Positions 9,004 through 17,107 of a stretch of DNA of 64,000 nucleotides are shown here, one piece after another. The translations under genes and the position numbers were made by a program. Within the stretch, counting starts at the first letter, position 1. Each line of letters opens with the position of its first letter. This stretch comes from Streptomyces coeruleorubidus (GTDB lineage: Bacteria > Actinomycetota > Actinomycetes > Streptomycetales > Streptomycetaceae), in assembly GCF_008705135.1 (NCBI RefSeq), contig NZ_CP023694.1, positions 2,914,001 through 2,978,000 of the forward strand, in the 5' to 3' direction. Under the pieces are notes generated by a model. The model saw only the letters and a program-made list of their open reading frames with translations. It was not told the DNA's origin and made no database searches.

Positions 9004-9162
9004 CTCTCGGCGGGCTGATCCGGGCGGACACCCTGGTCGGGCGGACGATAGGGTCCGTTCGTACGATGAGGGGCCACCCCCACGCTTCACACCGGGGCCC
9101 GACGACGGCATGGTGACAGCGACGCCTCTACCGACGACGAGACGACCTGCGAAGGACCTGAA

Positions 9163-10008
9163 GTGAATATCCGCTCCCTCACTCGAGGCGACGGCGTGGT
9201 GATCGGAGCAGCGGTGTTGCTCTTCATCGCGTCGTTCCTCGACCTCTACTCGATCGATGGTGTCCCTGACAGCGCCGACCTTCCCAGTCTGTGGGCAAGC
9301 GGGCCGGTCGTGCTCAGTGTCGTTCTGGCGGGGATCATCGGCGCCGCGCTCGTCGTCGTCGCCCGCAGTCTCCCGCAGGTCCCGAAGATCGCGGGTCTCG
9401 ACCTGGGCCAGTTCGGCGTCGCCCTCACGGTGTTCGCCGCGTGGAGCGCGCTGGGCAACATCTTCGACCCGGCCGGCGGAGCCGACAACTTCGAGGGCAG
9501 CACCTCCGACGGTCCCAGCGCCGGCCTCGGCCTGACCCTCGCCCTCGTCGCCACGCTGCTCCTGGCCGCCGCCGCCCTCGCCACGCCTCTCGTCCCGGCC
9601 CTCAAGGGCGCCCTCCTCCCGGCGCCTCGCCCCGCCACCCCGCAGCCCTACGGTGCTCAGCCCCCCGGCGGCTACGGCTACCCGGGCGCCCAGCAGCCGG
9701 GTGGCTACGGCCAGCCCCAGCCGGGACAGCCCGGCCCCGGGCAGCCGGGTCAGCCCTACGGTGGTCAGCCGCAGCCCCAGCAGGCCCAGGCGCCGCAGCC
9801 CCCGGCCGGGGACTTCTCGCCGTTCTGGTTCGCGGTGCCGGTGCCGCGGCCGCTGTTCGCCGAGGACGGTTCGCCGACGCCGATCGCCGAACTCGCGCCG
9901 GGCACCTGGTACCTGGCCGTCGAGCAGCGTGGCGCGGCCCTGGTCGCGCAGACGCAGGACGGTCGCCGCGGTGTCCTCCAGGACACGTCGGGCATCCAGC
10001 GCGGCTGA
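9163..10008 (+). CDS. four-helix membrane protein with Pro/Gln/Gly-rich linker
   Basis: 281 residues; GTG start at 9163 with GAAGGA 7 bases upstream. Four hydrophobic segments lie at about 10-30, 45-70, 80-105 and 122-145. A Gly/Tyr/Pro/Gln repeat linker follows (PGGYGYPGAQQPGGYGQPQP), then a 70-residue C-terminal soluble domain (FWFAVPVPRPLFAEDGSPTP). Similar small membrane proteins in actinomycetes are grouped under DUF5336-like names, but I am not certain of that assignment. Probably sits in the cytoplasmic membrane; role unknown. Confidence 0.7.
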   Translation: MNIRSLTRGDGVVIGAAVLLFIASFLDLYSIDGVPDSADLPSLWASGPVVLSVVLAGIIGAALVVVARSLPQVPKIAGLDLGQFGVALTVFAAWSALGNIFDPAGGADNFEGSTSDGPSAGLGLTLALVATLLLAAAALATPLVPALKGALLPAPRPATPQPYGAQPPGGYGYPGAQQPGGYGQPQPGQPGPGQPGQPYGGQPQPQQAQAPQPPAGDFSPFWFAVPVPRPLFAEDGSPTPIAELAPGTWYLAVEQRGAALVAQTQDGRRGVLQDTSGIQRG

Positions 10009-10080
10009 GCCCCCGCACGACGTACGGCCTCTCGCCCTTCCGGGTGGGGGGCCGTTGCCGTACAGTCGTCGCCCCGTTGG

Positions 10081-10095
10081 CTGACATACCGTCAG
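10081..10095. promoter_or_regulatory. palindromic operator-like site CTGACATACCGTCAG
   Basis: The site lies immediately before the ribosome-binding site of the LLM oxidoreductase gene. Its reverse complement fits CTGACGGnnnnTCAG, a motif also found at 21445 and 34411 in this window, so it is probably a repressor site that also overlaps the leader. Confidence 0.55.
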
Positions 10096-10104
10096 GAGGC
10101 AGGC

Positions 10105-11118
10105 ATGCGGCTCGGTCTCGCGCTCGGCTACTGGGGGCGCGGCCCCTCCCCCGACCACGTGGCGCTCGCGCAGGAGGCCGAGCGGCTGGGCTACGACTCG
10201 GTGTGGACGGCGGAGTCGTGGGGCTCGGACGTCTTCACGCCGCTCGCCTGGATCGCGGCGCACACCTCACGGATCAGGCTGGGCACGGCCGTTGCGCAGA
10301 TGGCGGCCCGCTCGCCGACGACGACCGCGATGCACGCGCTGACCCTCGATCACCTCTCCGGCGGCCGCATGATGCTGGGCCTCGGACTGTCCGGCCCGCA
10401 GGTCGTCGAGGGCTGGTACGGCCGCCCGTTCCCCTCCTCGCCGCTCACCGCCACCCGCGAGTACGTCGACGTCGTACGGCAGGTGCTGCGGCGGGAGGCG
10501 CCGGTGGAGCTGGCCGGCCGCTTCCACTCCCACCCCTACCGGGGCCCCGACGCCACCGGCCTCGGCAAACCGCTCAAGCCCATCACCCACCCCCTGCGGC
10601 CCGACCTGCCGATCCTGCTCGGTGCGGAGGGGCCGAAGAACGTCGCCCAGACGACCCGGATCGCCGACGGCTGGCTGCCGCTGTACTGGTCGCCGACCCG
10701 GCCGGAGGTCTACGGCCCCGCCGTGCGCGAACTCCCCGAGAACTTCCTCGTCGCACCCCTGGCCCAGGCCCGGGTCTGCGACGACGTCGCCGAGGGCCTG
10801 CTGCCCGTCAAGGCCATGCTCGGCCTCTACATCGGCGGCATGGGTCACGCGGCCCGCAACTTCCACGCCGACCTCATGGCCCGCATGGGGTACGAGGAGG
10901 AGGCCCGCCGCATCCAGGAGTTGTTCCTGTCAGGCCGCCGGGAGGAGGCGGTCCTCGCGGTGCCGGACGCCTTCGCCGACGAGATCTCCCTGGTCGGACC
11001 GCGTGAACGCATCGCGGAGCGGCTGGAGTTGTGGCGGAAGGGGCCGGTGACCGACCTCCTCGCCCTCGCCCCCGACCCGCACACCCTGCGCGTGCTCGCC
11101 GAGCTCGGCTCCCGGTGA
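10105..11118 (+). CDS. LLM class F420-dependent-type oxidoreductase
   Basis: 337 residues, a luciferase-like TIM barrel. The start MRLGLALGYWGRGPSPDHVA and the segments YDSVWTAESWGSDVFTPLAW, TTTAMHALTLDHLSGGRMML and GLGLSGPQVVEGWYG are typical of LLM proteins that bind coenzyme F420 rather than FMN. It would catalyse hydride transfer to or from an unknown substrate in the cytosol. The start is ATG with GGAGG close upstream. The promoter carries a palindrome shared with the putative steroid genes later in the window, suggesting co-regulation. Such proteins are abundant in actinobacteria and the substrate cannot be read from sequence. Confidence 0.88.
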   Translation: MRLGLALGYWGRGPSPDHVALAQEAERLGYDSVWTAESWGSDVFTPLAWIAAHTSRIRLGTAVAQMAARSPTTTAMHALTLDHLSGGRMMLGLGLSGPQVVEGWYGRPFPSSPLTATREYVDVVRQVLRREAPVELAGRFHSHPYRGPDATGLGKPLKPITHPLRPDLPILLGAEGPKNVAQTTRIADGWLPLYWSPTRPEVYGPAVRELPENFLVAPLAQARVCDDVAEGLLPVKAMLGLYIGGMGHAARNFHADLMARMGYEEEARRIQELFLSGRREEAVLAVPDAFADEISLVGPRERIAERLELWRKGPVTDLLALAPDPHTLRVLAELGSR

Positions 11119-11128
11119 GCGGCGGCGG

Positions 11129-11878
11129 TCACCAGAAGATCGCGATCGCCTCCAGCGTCACCTCGCGGGTGTCCTCGCGCCAGCCGGTCATCTTGCCGAG
11201 GCAGCGGGCCGTGAACGTGCCGGCCGGGATCGAGCGGCGCGCGTTCCCGGGGGCCACGACGCGCATGGACACCGGGGGCTGCTCCTCGCCGTACTCGGCC
11301 CGCAGCTCGAATCCCTCCGCCACGTCCGGCACACGGGTGAAGACGCCTTTGACCGAGACGAATTCGCCGATGCGGCTCAGGGTCACCGCACGGCCGTCGG
11401 CCAGGTCGTCGGCGAGGTTCCGGTTCGGGACGACGGTCAGGGTGGTCAGGTCGGCGTGGACGATGGCGTCGGCCCGGTCGAAGGCCTCCATGACCACGCC
11501 GATCACGTTGATCGGTTTGTCCTTGCGCACGAACTTGCGGAACGTCTCCTGGCTGACGTCCCGCTTCAGCCGGAACCGGAACAGCCACGTCAGCACCCGG
11601 CTCCAGAAGCCGACACTCGTGTCGACCTTCGTCCGCAGCTCGACGGCCTCCTCCAGCGCGGACCGGTAGTTGCCGAGCTCGTACAGGTCCATGACCGCCT
11701 GCTCGTCCAGGTACAGGCAGATGCTGTACGCCGACTGCCAGTGCCGCAGGTGCCTGCGCCGCTCCCGGGCATGGCGCACCAGGACCACCGCGAGCACCAG
11801 CACGCCGGCGGCCGTCACCAGCCAGACCGTCATCCACGGCCACCAAAGGCTCCACCACAGTGCGTCAGTGACAGCCAC
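11129..11878 (-). CDS. membrane-anchored protein of unknown function, third gene of SBP/VWA operon
   Basis: 249 residues. One N-terminal hydrophobic segment (about 12-34) is followed by a basic stretch and a helical soluble domain containing YRSALEEAVELRTKVDTSVG, then a beta-rich C-terminal half ending in TREVTLEAIAIFW. Topology suggests a single anchor with the soluble part in the cytoplasm (positive RHARERRRHLRHW after the helix). Its start overlaps the VWA lipoprotein gene by 14 bp, so the two are translationally coupled. I do not recognise a named family. Confidence 0.75.
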   Translation of the reverse strand: MAVTDALWWSLWWPWMTVWLVTAAGVLVLAVVLVRHARERRRHLRHWQSAYSICLYLDEQAVMDLYELGNYRSALEEAVELRTKVDTSVGFWSRVLTWLFRFRLKRDVSQETFRKFVRKDKPINVIGVVMEAFDRADAIVHADLTTLTVVPNRNLADDLADGRAVTLSRIGEFVSVKGVFTRVPDVAEGFELRAEYGEEQPPVSMRVVAPGNARRSIPAGTFTARCLGKMTGWREDTREVTLEAIAIFW

Positions 11879-13430
11879 GGATCTCCTTGAAGGCCTCGGA
11901 AAGGGACGAGCCGGCGGCGTCCACCATCCGTCCGCCCGTCCTCGCCGCCGCGCGCCGCAGTTCGCCTGCGTCGGCCTCGCCGAAGTGGACGGGGTAGGTG
12001 TGAACGGCGTCGCGCACGGCGGCGGGCAGCGCCTTGTGGCGGCGTACGAACTCGGGATAGGACAGGCCCGCGTTGTTCTCGCCGTCCGTCATCAGGACGA
12101 GTGAGACGGAGCGGTCGGGGTCGGCGGCCAGTTCCCGGGCGGCGGTGCGGTAGCCGTGGTCGAGGGCGGACCACACGGCGGTGGCGTCGCCGTAGCCGCC
12201 CCGGGCGACGGTGCCGGCGAGGGCGGTCAGGTCCCTCGGGCCGGTGACGGTGACGGTCTTCTCCTCCAGCACCCGGCCGCCGAACCGGACGACGGTCAGC
12301 CGTTCACCCCGGTAGAAGCGGGTGAACTTGCCGGAGTGGGAGAGGTCCGCGCCGCTGAGTCCGGCGAAGGCCCCGCGCAGGGCGGCCATCCGGGCGCCGC
12401 GCATCGAGCCGGAGAAGTCGAGCAGGAAGACCACCTGGCTGGTGGTGCGGCGGTCGGGGTCACCGTAGTCCGCCAGCAGGGTTTCCACGACGGCGGGCCG
12501 GTCGGGGTAGAAGAGCGCGTTGCCGACCGGTTCGCGCAGCCGCGGGTCCCGGGTGACCGCCGTGTTCACGGGGCGGCGCAGAGTGTGCCGCATGATCCGG
12601 CGTTGCACCGAGTCGCGCCGCAGCCACTGCGTGACCTTGCCGTACGCGGTCCGGTGGGCCGGGTTCAGCAGGAGCAGCGGGAAGTCCGCCAGGACCATGC
12701 CGTCTTCGGGGCGGACGATCTCCAGGCGGTCGTCGAGGCGGTCGGTGGCGTTGAGGGCGAGCAGATCGGACTCGTAGGTGATGAGGGCGTTGGCCTCGTC
12801 CTGGTGATCGACGTAGGAGTCGACGAGTGCGGGGCCGGTGTCGGCGGTGAGGGTCTGGCCGGAGCGGAAGCCGCGCAGCCGGTCGCAGGAGACGTCCTCG
12901 GGGCGCAGAGCGGCTCCGGTGCCGGCCGCGGCGGTGGCGACGCCGACGAGGGCGGCGAGACCGCTGCCGGCGTGCCGGGGGTCGGCCATGCCGAAGCGGA
13001 CGGTGCCCGTGGCGGCGGCGTCCGCGATGTCCGCCCAGGTGAGCCGGGAGCCGGGCACCTGGGCGCGCAGCTTCCGTGCCACGTCCGGCTTCAGGCCGAT
13101 GACGACGGGGGAGGTCATGGTGGGCGTGCGCTGCCACCCCCGGGTCGCGTTCTTGTCGGTGAGACGCAGATAGCGGTCGGACGACAGCCACGCGAGGTCG
13201 TACCTGTCGCTGTCGGGGGTCTTCGTCTCGGCGTCGGCCCGGTGGTCCAGACGCAGGTCGACGCCGGTCTCGTCCTTCAACTCCCCCAGCAGCGGGCCCA
13301 GTACGGCGAGGTCGGGACCGGCGAGCACGCGCAGCCGGACCGGGTCGTCGCCGTCGCCGCCCGAGCAGGCGGTGAGCAGGGTGGTGACGAGCGCCAGACA
13401 GAGCGCCAGCAGGCCCGCGCCGCGCCTCAC
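11865..13430 (-). CDS. substrate-binding-like plus VWA-domain lipoprotein
   Basis: 521 residues with a lipoprotein signal peptide: basic MRRGAG, hydrophobic core and lipobox LLTAC with the lipidated cysteine at 22. Residues about 30-310 resemble a bacterial extracellular solute-binding protein (YDLAWLSSDRYLRL; SPVVIGLKPDVARKL; ADPRHAGSGLAALVGV). Residues about 330-515 form a von Willebrand A domain with an intact metal site, DFSGSM near 338-343, and LVLMTDGENN later. The protein would sit outside the membrane and bind a ligand or partner through divalent metal. Middle gene of a three-gene operon; overlaps both neighbours. Confidence 0.86.
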   Translation of the reverse strand: MRRGAGLLALCLALVTTLLTACSGGDGDDPVRLRVLAGPDLAVLGPLLGELKDETGVDLRLDHRADAETKTPDSDRYDLAWLSSDRYLRLTDKNATRGWQRTPTMTSPVVIGLKPDVARKLRAQVPGSRLTWADIADAAATGTVRFGMADPRHAGSGLAALVGVATAAAGTGAALRPEDVSCDRLRGFRSGQTLTADTGPALVDSYVDHQDEANALITYESDLLALNATDRLDDRLEIVRPEDGMVLADFPLLLLNPAHRTAYGKVTQWLRRDSVQRRIMRHTLRRPVNTAVTRDPRLREPVGNALFYPDRPAVVETLLADYGDPDRRTTSQVVFLLDFSGSMRGARMAALRGAFAGLSGADLSHSGKFTRFYRGERLTVVRFGGRVLEEKTVTVTGPRDLTALAGTVARGGYGDATAVWSALDHGYRTAARELAADPDRSVSLVLMTDGENNAGLSYPEFVRRHKALPAAVRDAVHTYPVHFGEADAGELRRAAARTGGRMVDAAGSSLSEAFKEIRGCH

Positions 13431-14683
13431 CGGCTGCCCGTCCGGTCCGGGCAGTCTCCGACGATCTCGGTCATCTTCTCCAGCAGGGGCAGGCTGGGCA
13501 GGACCGCCCGGGTGTCGTCGGAGGATGTGGTGGGCACCGGGATCTTCCGTTCGGTGAGGAACCGGGTGAGCTCGTCGCTGGTCGCGCCGCTGCCGGCGTT
13601 GCGGGCCCGGAAGCCCAACTCCATGGCCCGCTGCTGGAGTTCTGGGTCCTTGCTGACCAGTTCGCCGAGCCGGGCGCCGTCGCCGGTCAGCGCGACGAGC
13701 TGGGGTTCGGTGACGAAGCGTGTGGACGGGTAGAGCAGGACGCGCTCGTCGTCGGTCGTGCCCTTCTCGGCCTGGTGACCGATCTGGTGGGCGAGGAACT
13801 GGTGCTCGTAGATCACCGAAATCGGGGCGATGCTCGGCCCGTCGGGGGACAGATACGTTTCGGCCCGTTCGGAGGACGGCAGGCCCTGTTCGATGAGGAG
13901 CGGCTTGATCTTCCGGGCGAGTTGCTCGGCCTCGGCCTCGTTGTCCGGCGCGTCGTTCCCGTGCTCGACGAAGGCCACGAGTCCGAGGTAGGTGCCGGCG
14001 GAGTTGGACTCGCAGATGTCCGAGGTCTGGGCGAGGATCTTGTTGCCGTTGCGGACGCGCTTCTCGTCGTCGATCTCGTTCCAGCGGTAGCCGTCCTTGG
14101 GTTTGCGCTGGACCCCCCTGCTCTTGGCGCGCGCGCTCTTGCCGTGCGCGAGATCGAGGAACTTCCGCATGTCGAGGGTGTAGTACATCGGCCGGCCGCC
14201 CGAGCCCGGCAGGCCCTTCGCGACGCCTTCGACCCTGAGCACCTCGGCGTAGTCCCGGTAGGTGGCCAGCACGATGGGGCTGACGAACGGGCGGTACAGC
14301 AGCACCGGACGGTTCGCCCGGGCGCGCTCCCGGCTGATCAGGTCGGCGGCCGGCTGGCCGGAGGGGAAGACGACGTCGTACCCCTCGTAGTCCTGCTTGG
14401 CGATCTCACGCGAGCCCATGTTGGTGATGTGCACGCGGAAGCCGTGCTTCATGAGCAGCCGCTCCACCACGGGGTCCTGGAAGAAGTCCCTCTTCGAGGC
14501 CATCTTGGCCTCTATGGTGACCACTTGCCGCAGCGGCAGCAGCAGGTTCCCGGAGGTCACGAGCAGGACCAGCCCGATGACCGGGACGGGCAGCGCCGAC
14601 GCCAGCGCTCTGCGCAGACGTCGGCGCGGGGGTCTGGTGACGGTTAACCGCGGCTCTTCGGTAGCGGGTCTGTTCGCGGGCAC
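13427..14683 (-). CDS. substrate-binding-protein-like, membrane-anchored, first gene of SBP/VWA operon
   Basis: 418 residues. A basic N-terminus (PRRRLRRALASALPV) precedes one hydrophobic segment (about 30-50), then an extracellular domain with features of periplasmic binding proteins: YEGYDVVFPSGQPAADLISR, RPVLLYRPFVSPIVLATYRD and VIYEHQFLAHQ. Two cysteines (SDICESN and the C-terminal GDCPDRTG) may pair. The GTG start at 14683 has GGGGGAG upstream and the whole RBS-start unit is duplicated. The stop overlaps the VWA gene start by 4 bp. No ABC permease or ATPase is nearby, so the role is not ordinary transport. Confidence 0.78.
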   Translation of the reverse strand: MPANRPATEEPRLTVTRPPRRRLRRALASALPVPVIGLVLLVTSGNLLLPLRQVVTIEAKMASKRDFFQDPVVERLLMKHGFRVHITNMGSREIAKQDYEGYDVVFPSGQPAADLISRERARANRPVLLYRPFVSPIVLATYRDYAEVLRVEGVAKGLPGSGGRPMYYTLDMRKFLDLAHGKSARAKSRGVQRKPKDGYRWNEIDDEKRVRNGNKILAQTSDICESNSAGTYLGLVAFVEHGNDAPDNEAEAEQLARKIKPLLIEQGLPSSERAETYLSPDGPSIAPISVIYEHQFLAHQIGHQAEKGTTDDERVLLYPSTRFVTEPQLVALTGDGARLGELVSKDPELQQRAMELGFRARNAGSGATSDELTRFLTERKIPVPTTSSDDTRAVLPSLPLLEKMTEIVGDCPDRTGSR

Positions 14684-14721
14684 CTGCGTTCTCCCCCCGT
14701 GACACCTGCGTTCTCCCCGTG
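14681..14721. repeat. 22-bp tandem duplication of RBS and start codon region
   Basis: The unit CACCTGCGTTCTCCCC occurs at 14681 and again at 14703. Read on the minus strand, each copy is GGGGAGAACGCAG followed by GTG, so the first gene of the SBP/VWA operon has a second complete RBS-start 22 bases upstream, in a different frame. Confidence 0.7.
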
Positions 14722-14874
14722 TGCCGGGCCAGGATCGTCGGTGATGCGGGTGTACCCCGAACGGCCCTGCCGGGAACGTCGGTTGAACGCGGGAAGAAGC
14801 GCACGGCGAAGGCCGGTGGGGCGCGGCGCACCGGGCCCGGGTTTGAACGAGGTTTCACGGGCTACCCGGTTGGC

Positions 14875-15168
14875 ATGTCCCCTCGATATCGCAACGGTGC
14901 GAATCAGGCCGGCACGATCATCGCGGTCGTCGCCGACATCATGGCCCTCATCCTGGGCCTGTGGATTCTGATGTACCTGCTGGACGCGAACCGGGCGAAC
15001 GACTTCGTCCAGTTCATCCATGACGCGGCCCGCTGGCTGGCGGGTTGGTCCCACGACCTCTTCACGTTCGACGAGGCATGGGCCCGAGTGGTCGCCGGCT
15101 ACGGCCTGGCAGCGGTGGTCTACCTGTTCGTGGGCCACGCGATCGCCAATCGCGCACACCGGCACTGA
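14875..15168 (+). CDS. small two-helix membrane protein
   Basis: 97 residues from the ATG at 14875. Two hydrophobic segments: about 13-34 (IIAVVADIMALILGLWILMY) and about 73-90 (GYGLAAVVYLFVGHAIA), separated by an acidic/aromatic loop, ending in ANRAHRH. Similar small proteins are common in Streptomyces membranes with no known function. No strong ribosome-binding site is visible. A longer in-frame extension back to 14719 has no hydrophobic or conserved character. Confidence 0.65.
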   Translation: MSPRYRNGANQAGTIIAVVADIMALILGLWILMYLLDANRANDFVQFIHDAARWLAGWSHDLFTFDEAWARVVAGYGLAAVVYLFVGHAIANRAHRH

Positions 15169-15174
15169 AAATGC

Positions 15175-15290
15175 CGTGAGGGGTTCGCCCTCAGGGGCGC
15201 GGGGCTGTGTCGATATGCGGCTCCGCCGCGTGGGCGCGAGCTACACAACTCACAACCCGCGCCCGCCAACCCCCGCGCCCACCGGAACTC
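15175..15290. repeat. Streptomyces interspersed CAGGGGCGCGGGG-type repeat
   Basis: The stretch GGGTTCGCCCTCAGGGGCGC followed by GGGGCTGTGTCGATATGCGG and a GCGGCtccGCCGC hairpin is a sequence type I know to recur between genes across Streptomyces genomes. It fills the gap between a small membrane protein gene and the convergent alpha/alpha-barrel gene. A related core (CCCTCAGGGGCGCGGGG) lies inside the EcfA gene near 29648. Confidence 0.7.
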
Positions 15291-16361
15291 CTAGGCGCAG
15301 CAGTCCGACTCGAGCCCCAGTGGCAGGCCCTCGCCGCCGAAGACCCGGCACGTGGCCTCGTGTCCCCCCAGCGCGGCCACGGCCAGCAACAGCGACCCCG
15401 CAGTCCACGTGGTCAGCTCCTGCGGCCAGATCGCGTCGTCCTCGAAGACGTACCCCGTCCAGTACAGGCCGCTCTCCGGATCGCGCAGGTGCTGGATCGA
15501 CTGGAGGATCTCCAGTGCGCGGTCCGACTCCCCCATCGCCCAGAGCGCCAGCGCCAGTTCGGCGGACTCGCCGCCCGTCACCCACGGGTTGGGGACCACG
15601 CAGCGCACCCCCAGTCCCGGGACGACGAAGCGGTCCCAGTCCTCCTCGATGCGGGCCTTGGCCTCGGCACCGGTCAGGGCACCGCCGAGCACGGGGTAGT
15701 ACCAGTCCATCGAGTAACGGTTCTTGTCGAGGAACCGCTCCGGGTGCCGGCGTATCGCGTGCCGCAGCGCGCCCGCCGCCAACTCCCAGTCCGGCTGCGC
15801 CTCTTCCCGCTGTTCGGCGATCGCCAGTGCGCACCGCAGGGCGTGGTGGATGGAGGAGCTGCCGGTGAGCAGGGCGTCGGCGGTGTCCGTGCCGTCGTCG
15901 TCGCGCCGCCAGCCGATCTGCCCGCCCGGCTGCTGCAGGCGCAGCACGAACTCCACCGCCGCGTACACCGCCGGCCACATCCGCTCCAGGAACGTGTCGT
16001 CGCCGGTGGAGAGGTAGTGGTGCCAGACGCCGACGGCTATGTAGGCGACGAAGTTGGTCTCCCGGCCCCGGTCGGTGACCTCGGCGAAGTCCCCGTCCGC
16101 ATAGGCCGCGTACCAGGAGCCGTCCTCGTTCTGGTGCCGGGCCAGCCACAGGTAGGCCCGTTCGGCTGCCTCGTGTTCACCGGCCGCGTCGAGGGCCATC
16201 GCGGCCTCGACGTGGTCCCACGGGTCGAGGTGGTGTCCCCGGAACCACGGGATCGCGCCGTCCTCGCGCTGCACGGAGAGGATGCCGGCGACGGTCGCGG
16301 CGGCCTGCCCGGCGGTGAGGACCCCGGGCAGGACCAGGTGTTCCGTCCGGGGAGTCGTCAC
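15291..16361 (-). CDS. alpha/alpha-barrel protein (often annotated prenyltransferase), glycoside-hydrolase-like
   Basis: 356 residues from a GTG at 16361 that overlaps the upstream methyltransferase stop. Repeated helical hairpins with SVQREDGAIPWFRGHHLDPW, ARHQNEDGSWYAAYADGDFA and TGGESAELALALWAMGESDR suggest an (alpha/alpha)6 barrel as in squalene cyclase-like proteins and some glycoside hydrolases. No DXDD cyclase motif is obvious. Because it follows a GT4 glycosyltransferase and a methyltransferase with overlapping ends, it probably acts on the same glycoconjugate. Ends LESDCCA with two adjacent cysteines. Confidence 0.72.
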   Translation of the reverse strand: MTTPRTEHLVLPGVLTAGQAAATVAGILSVQREDGAIPWFRGHHLDPWDHVEAAMALDAAGEHEAAERAYLWLARHQNEDGSWYAAYADGDFAEVTDRGRETNFVAYIAVGVWHHYLSTGDDTFLERMWPAVYAAVEFVLRLQQPGGQIGWRRDDDGTDTADALLTGSSSIHHALRCALAIAEQREEAQPDWELAAGALRHAIRRHPERFLDKNRYSMDWYYPVLGGALTGAEAKARIEEDWDRFVVPGLGVRCVVPNPWVTGGESAELALALWAMGESDRALEILQSIQHLRDPESGLYWTGYVFEDDAIWPQELTTWTAGSLLLAVAALGGHEATCRVFGGEGLPLGLESDCCA

Positions 16362-17107
16362 TGGGCGTCCGCCCCGGTGCCGGAAAGACGCGGCAGGTGC
16401 GGCTTGGTCGCGTACGCCACGAAGCTCTTGCCGATCAGTGGGTTCAGCGCCTGCTCCGCGACCCGGGTGGCCAGCGGTTTCTTCATGATGTCCCAGACGA
16501 GCAGCTTGTGGTACGCCCGCACGGGCAGCGCCTTGTCGTTGTCGACGCCGAACGCGCACTTCAGCCACCAGTACGGGGAGTGCAGCGCGTGGGCGTGGTG
16601 GGTGCCGTACGGCTCCAGACCGGCCTCACGGATCTTCTCCAGCAGCTCGTCCGCCTTGTAGATGCGGATGTGGCCGCCCTCGACCTCGTGGTAGGCGTCG
16701 GACAGGGTCCAGCAGACCTTCTCGGGGCCGTAGCGCGGGACGGTGACGGCTATGCGTCCGCCGGGCTTCAGCACGCGCACCATCTCCGCGAGGACGCCCT
16801 TGTCGTCCGGGATGTGCTCCATCACCTCGGAGATGATCACGACGTCGAAGGACTCGTCGGGGAAGGGCAGTGCCAGGGCGTCGCCCTCCATGGCCGTGGC
16901 GGTGGCGCCCTCGGGGGCCTCGCCCGCCTCCTTCATCGCCGCGAACCACTTCGCGACCTCGCGGATCTCCTCGGCGTTCTGGTCCAGGGCCACGACCTGC
17001 GCGCCGCGCCGGTAGCACTCGAAGGCGTGCCGGCCGGCACCGCAGCCGAGATCCAGGACTCGGTCGCCCGGGGCGAGCGGGAACCGGGAGAAGTCGACGG
17101 TCAGCAC
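16358..17107 (-). CDS. class I SAM-dependent methyltransferase (Methyltransf_11)
   Basis: 249 residues from a GTG at 17107, which overlaps the glycosyltransferase stop by 7 bp. SAM-binding motif LDLGCGAGRHAFECYRRGAQ followed by VVALDQN, then FPDESFDVVIISEVMEHIPD and LKPGGRIAVTVPRYGPEKVC, a textbook Methyltransf_11 order. Cytosolic enzyme; substrate unknown. The tight GT4-methyltransferase-barrel arrangement points to a shared small glycan or glycolipid pathway. Confidence 0.88.
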   Translation of the reverse strand: MLTVDFSRFPLAPGDRVLDLGCGAGRHAFECYRRGAQVVALDQNAEEIREVAKWFAAMKEAGEAPEGATATAMEGDALALPFPDESFDVVIISEVMEHIPDDKGVLAEMVRVLKPGGRIAVTVPRYGPEKVCWTLSDAYHEVEGGHIRIYKADELLEKIREAGLEPYGTHHAHALHSPYWWLKCAFGVDNDKALPVRAYHKLLVWDIMKKPLATRVAEQALNPLIGKSFVAYATKPHLPRLSGTGADAQ

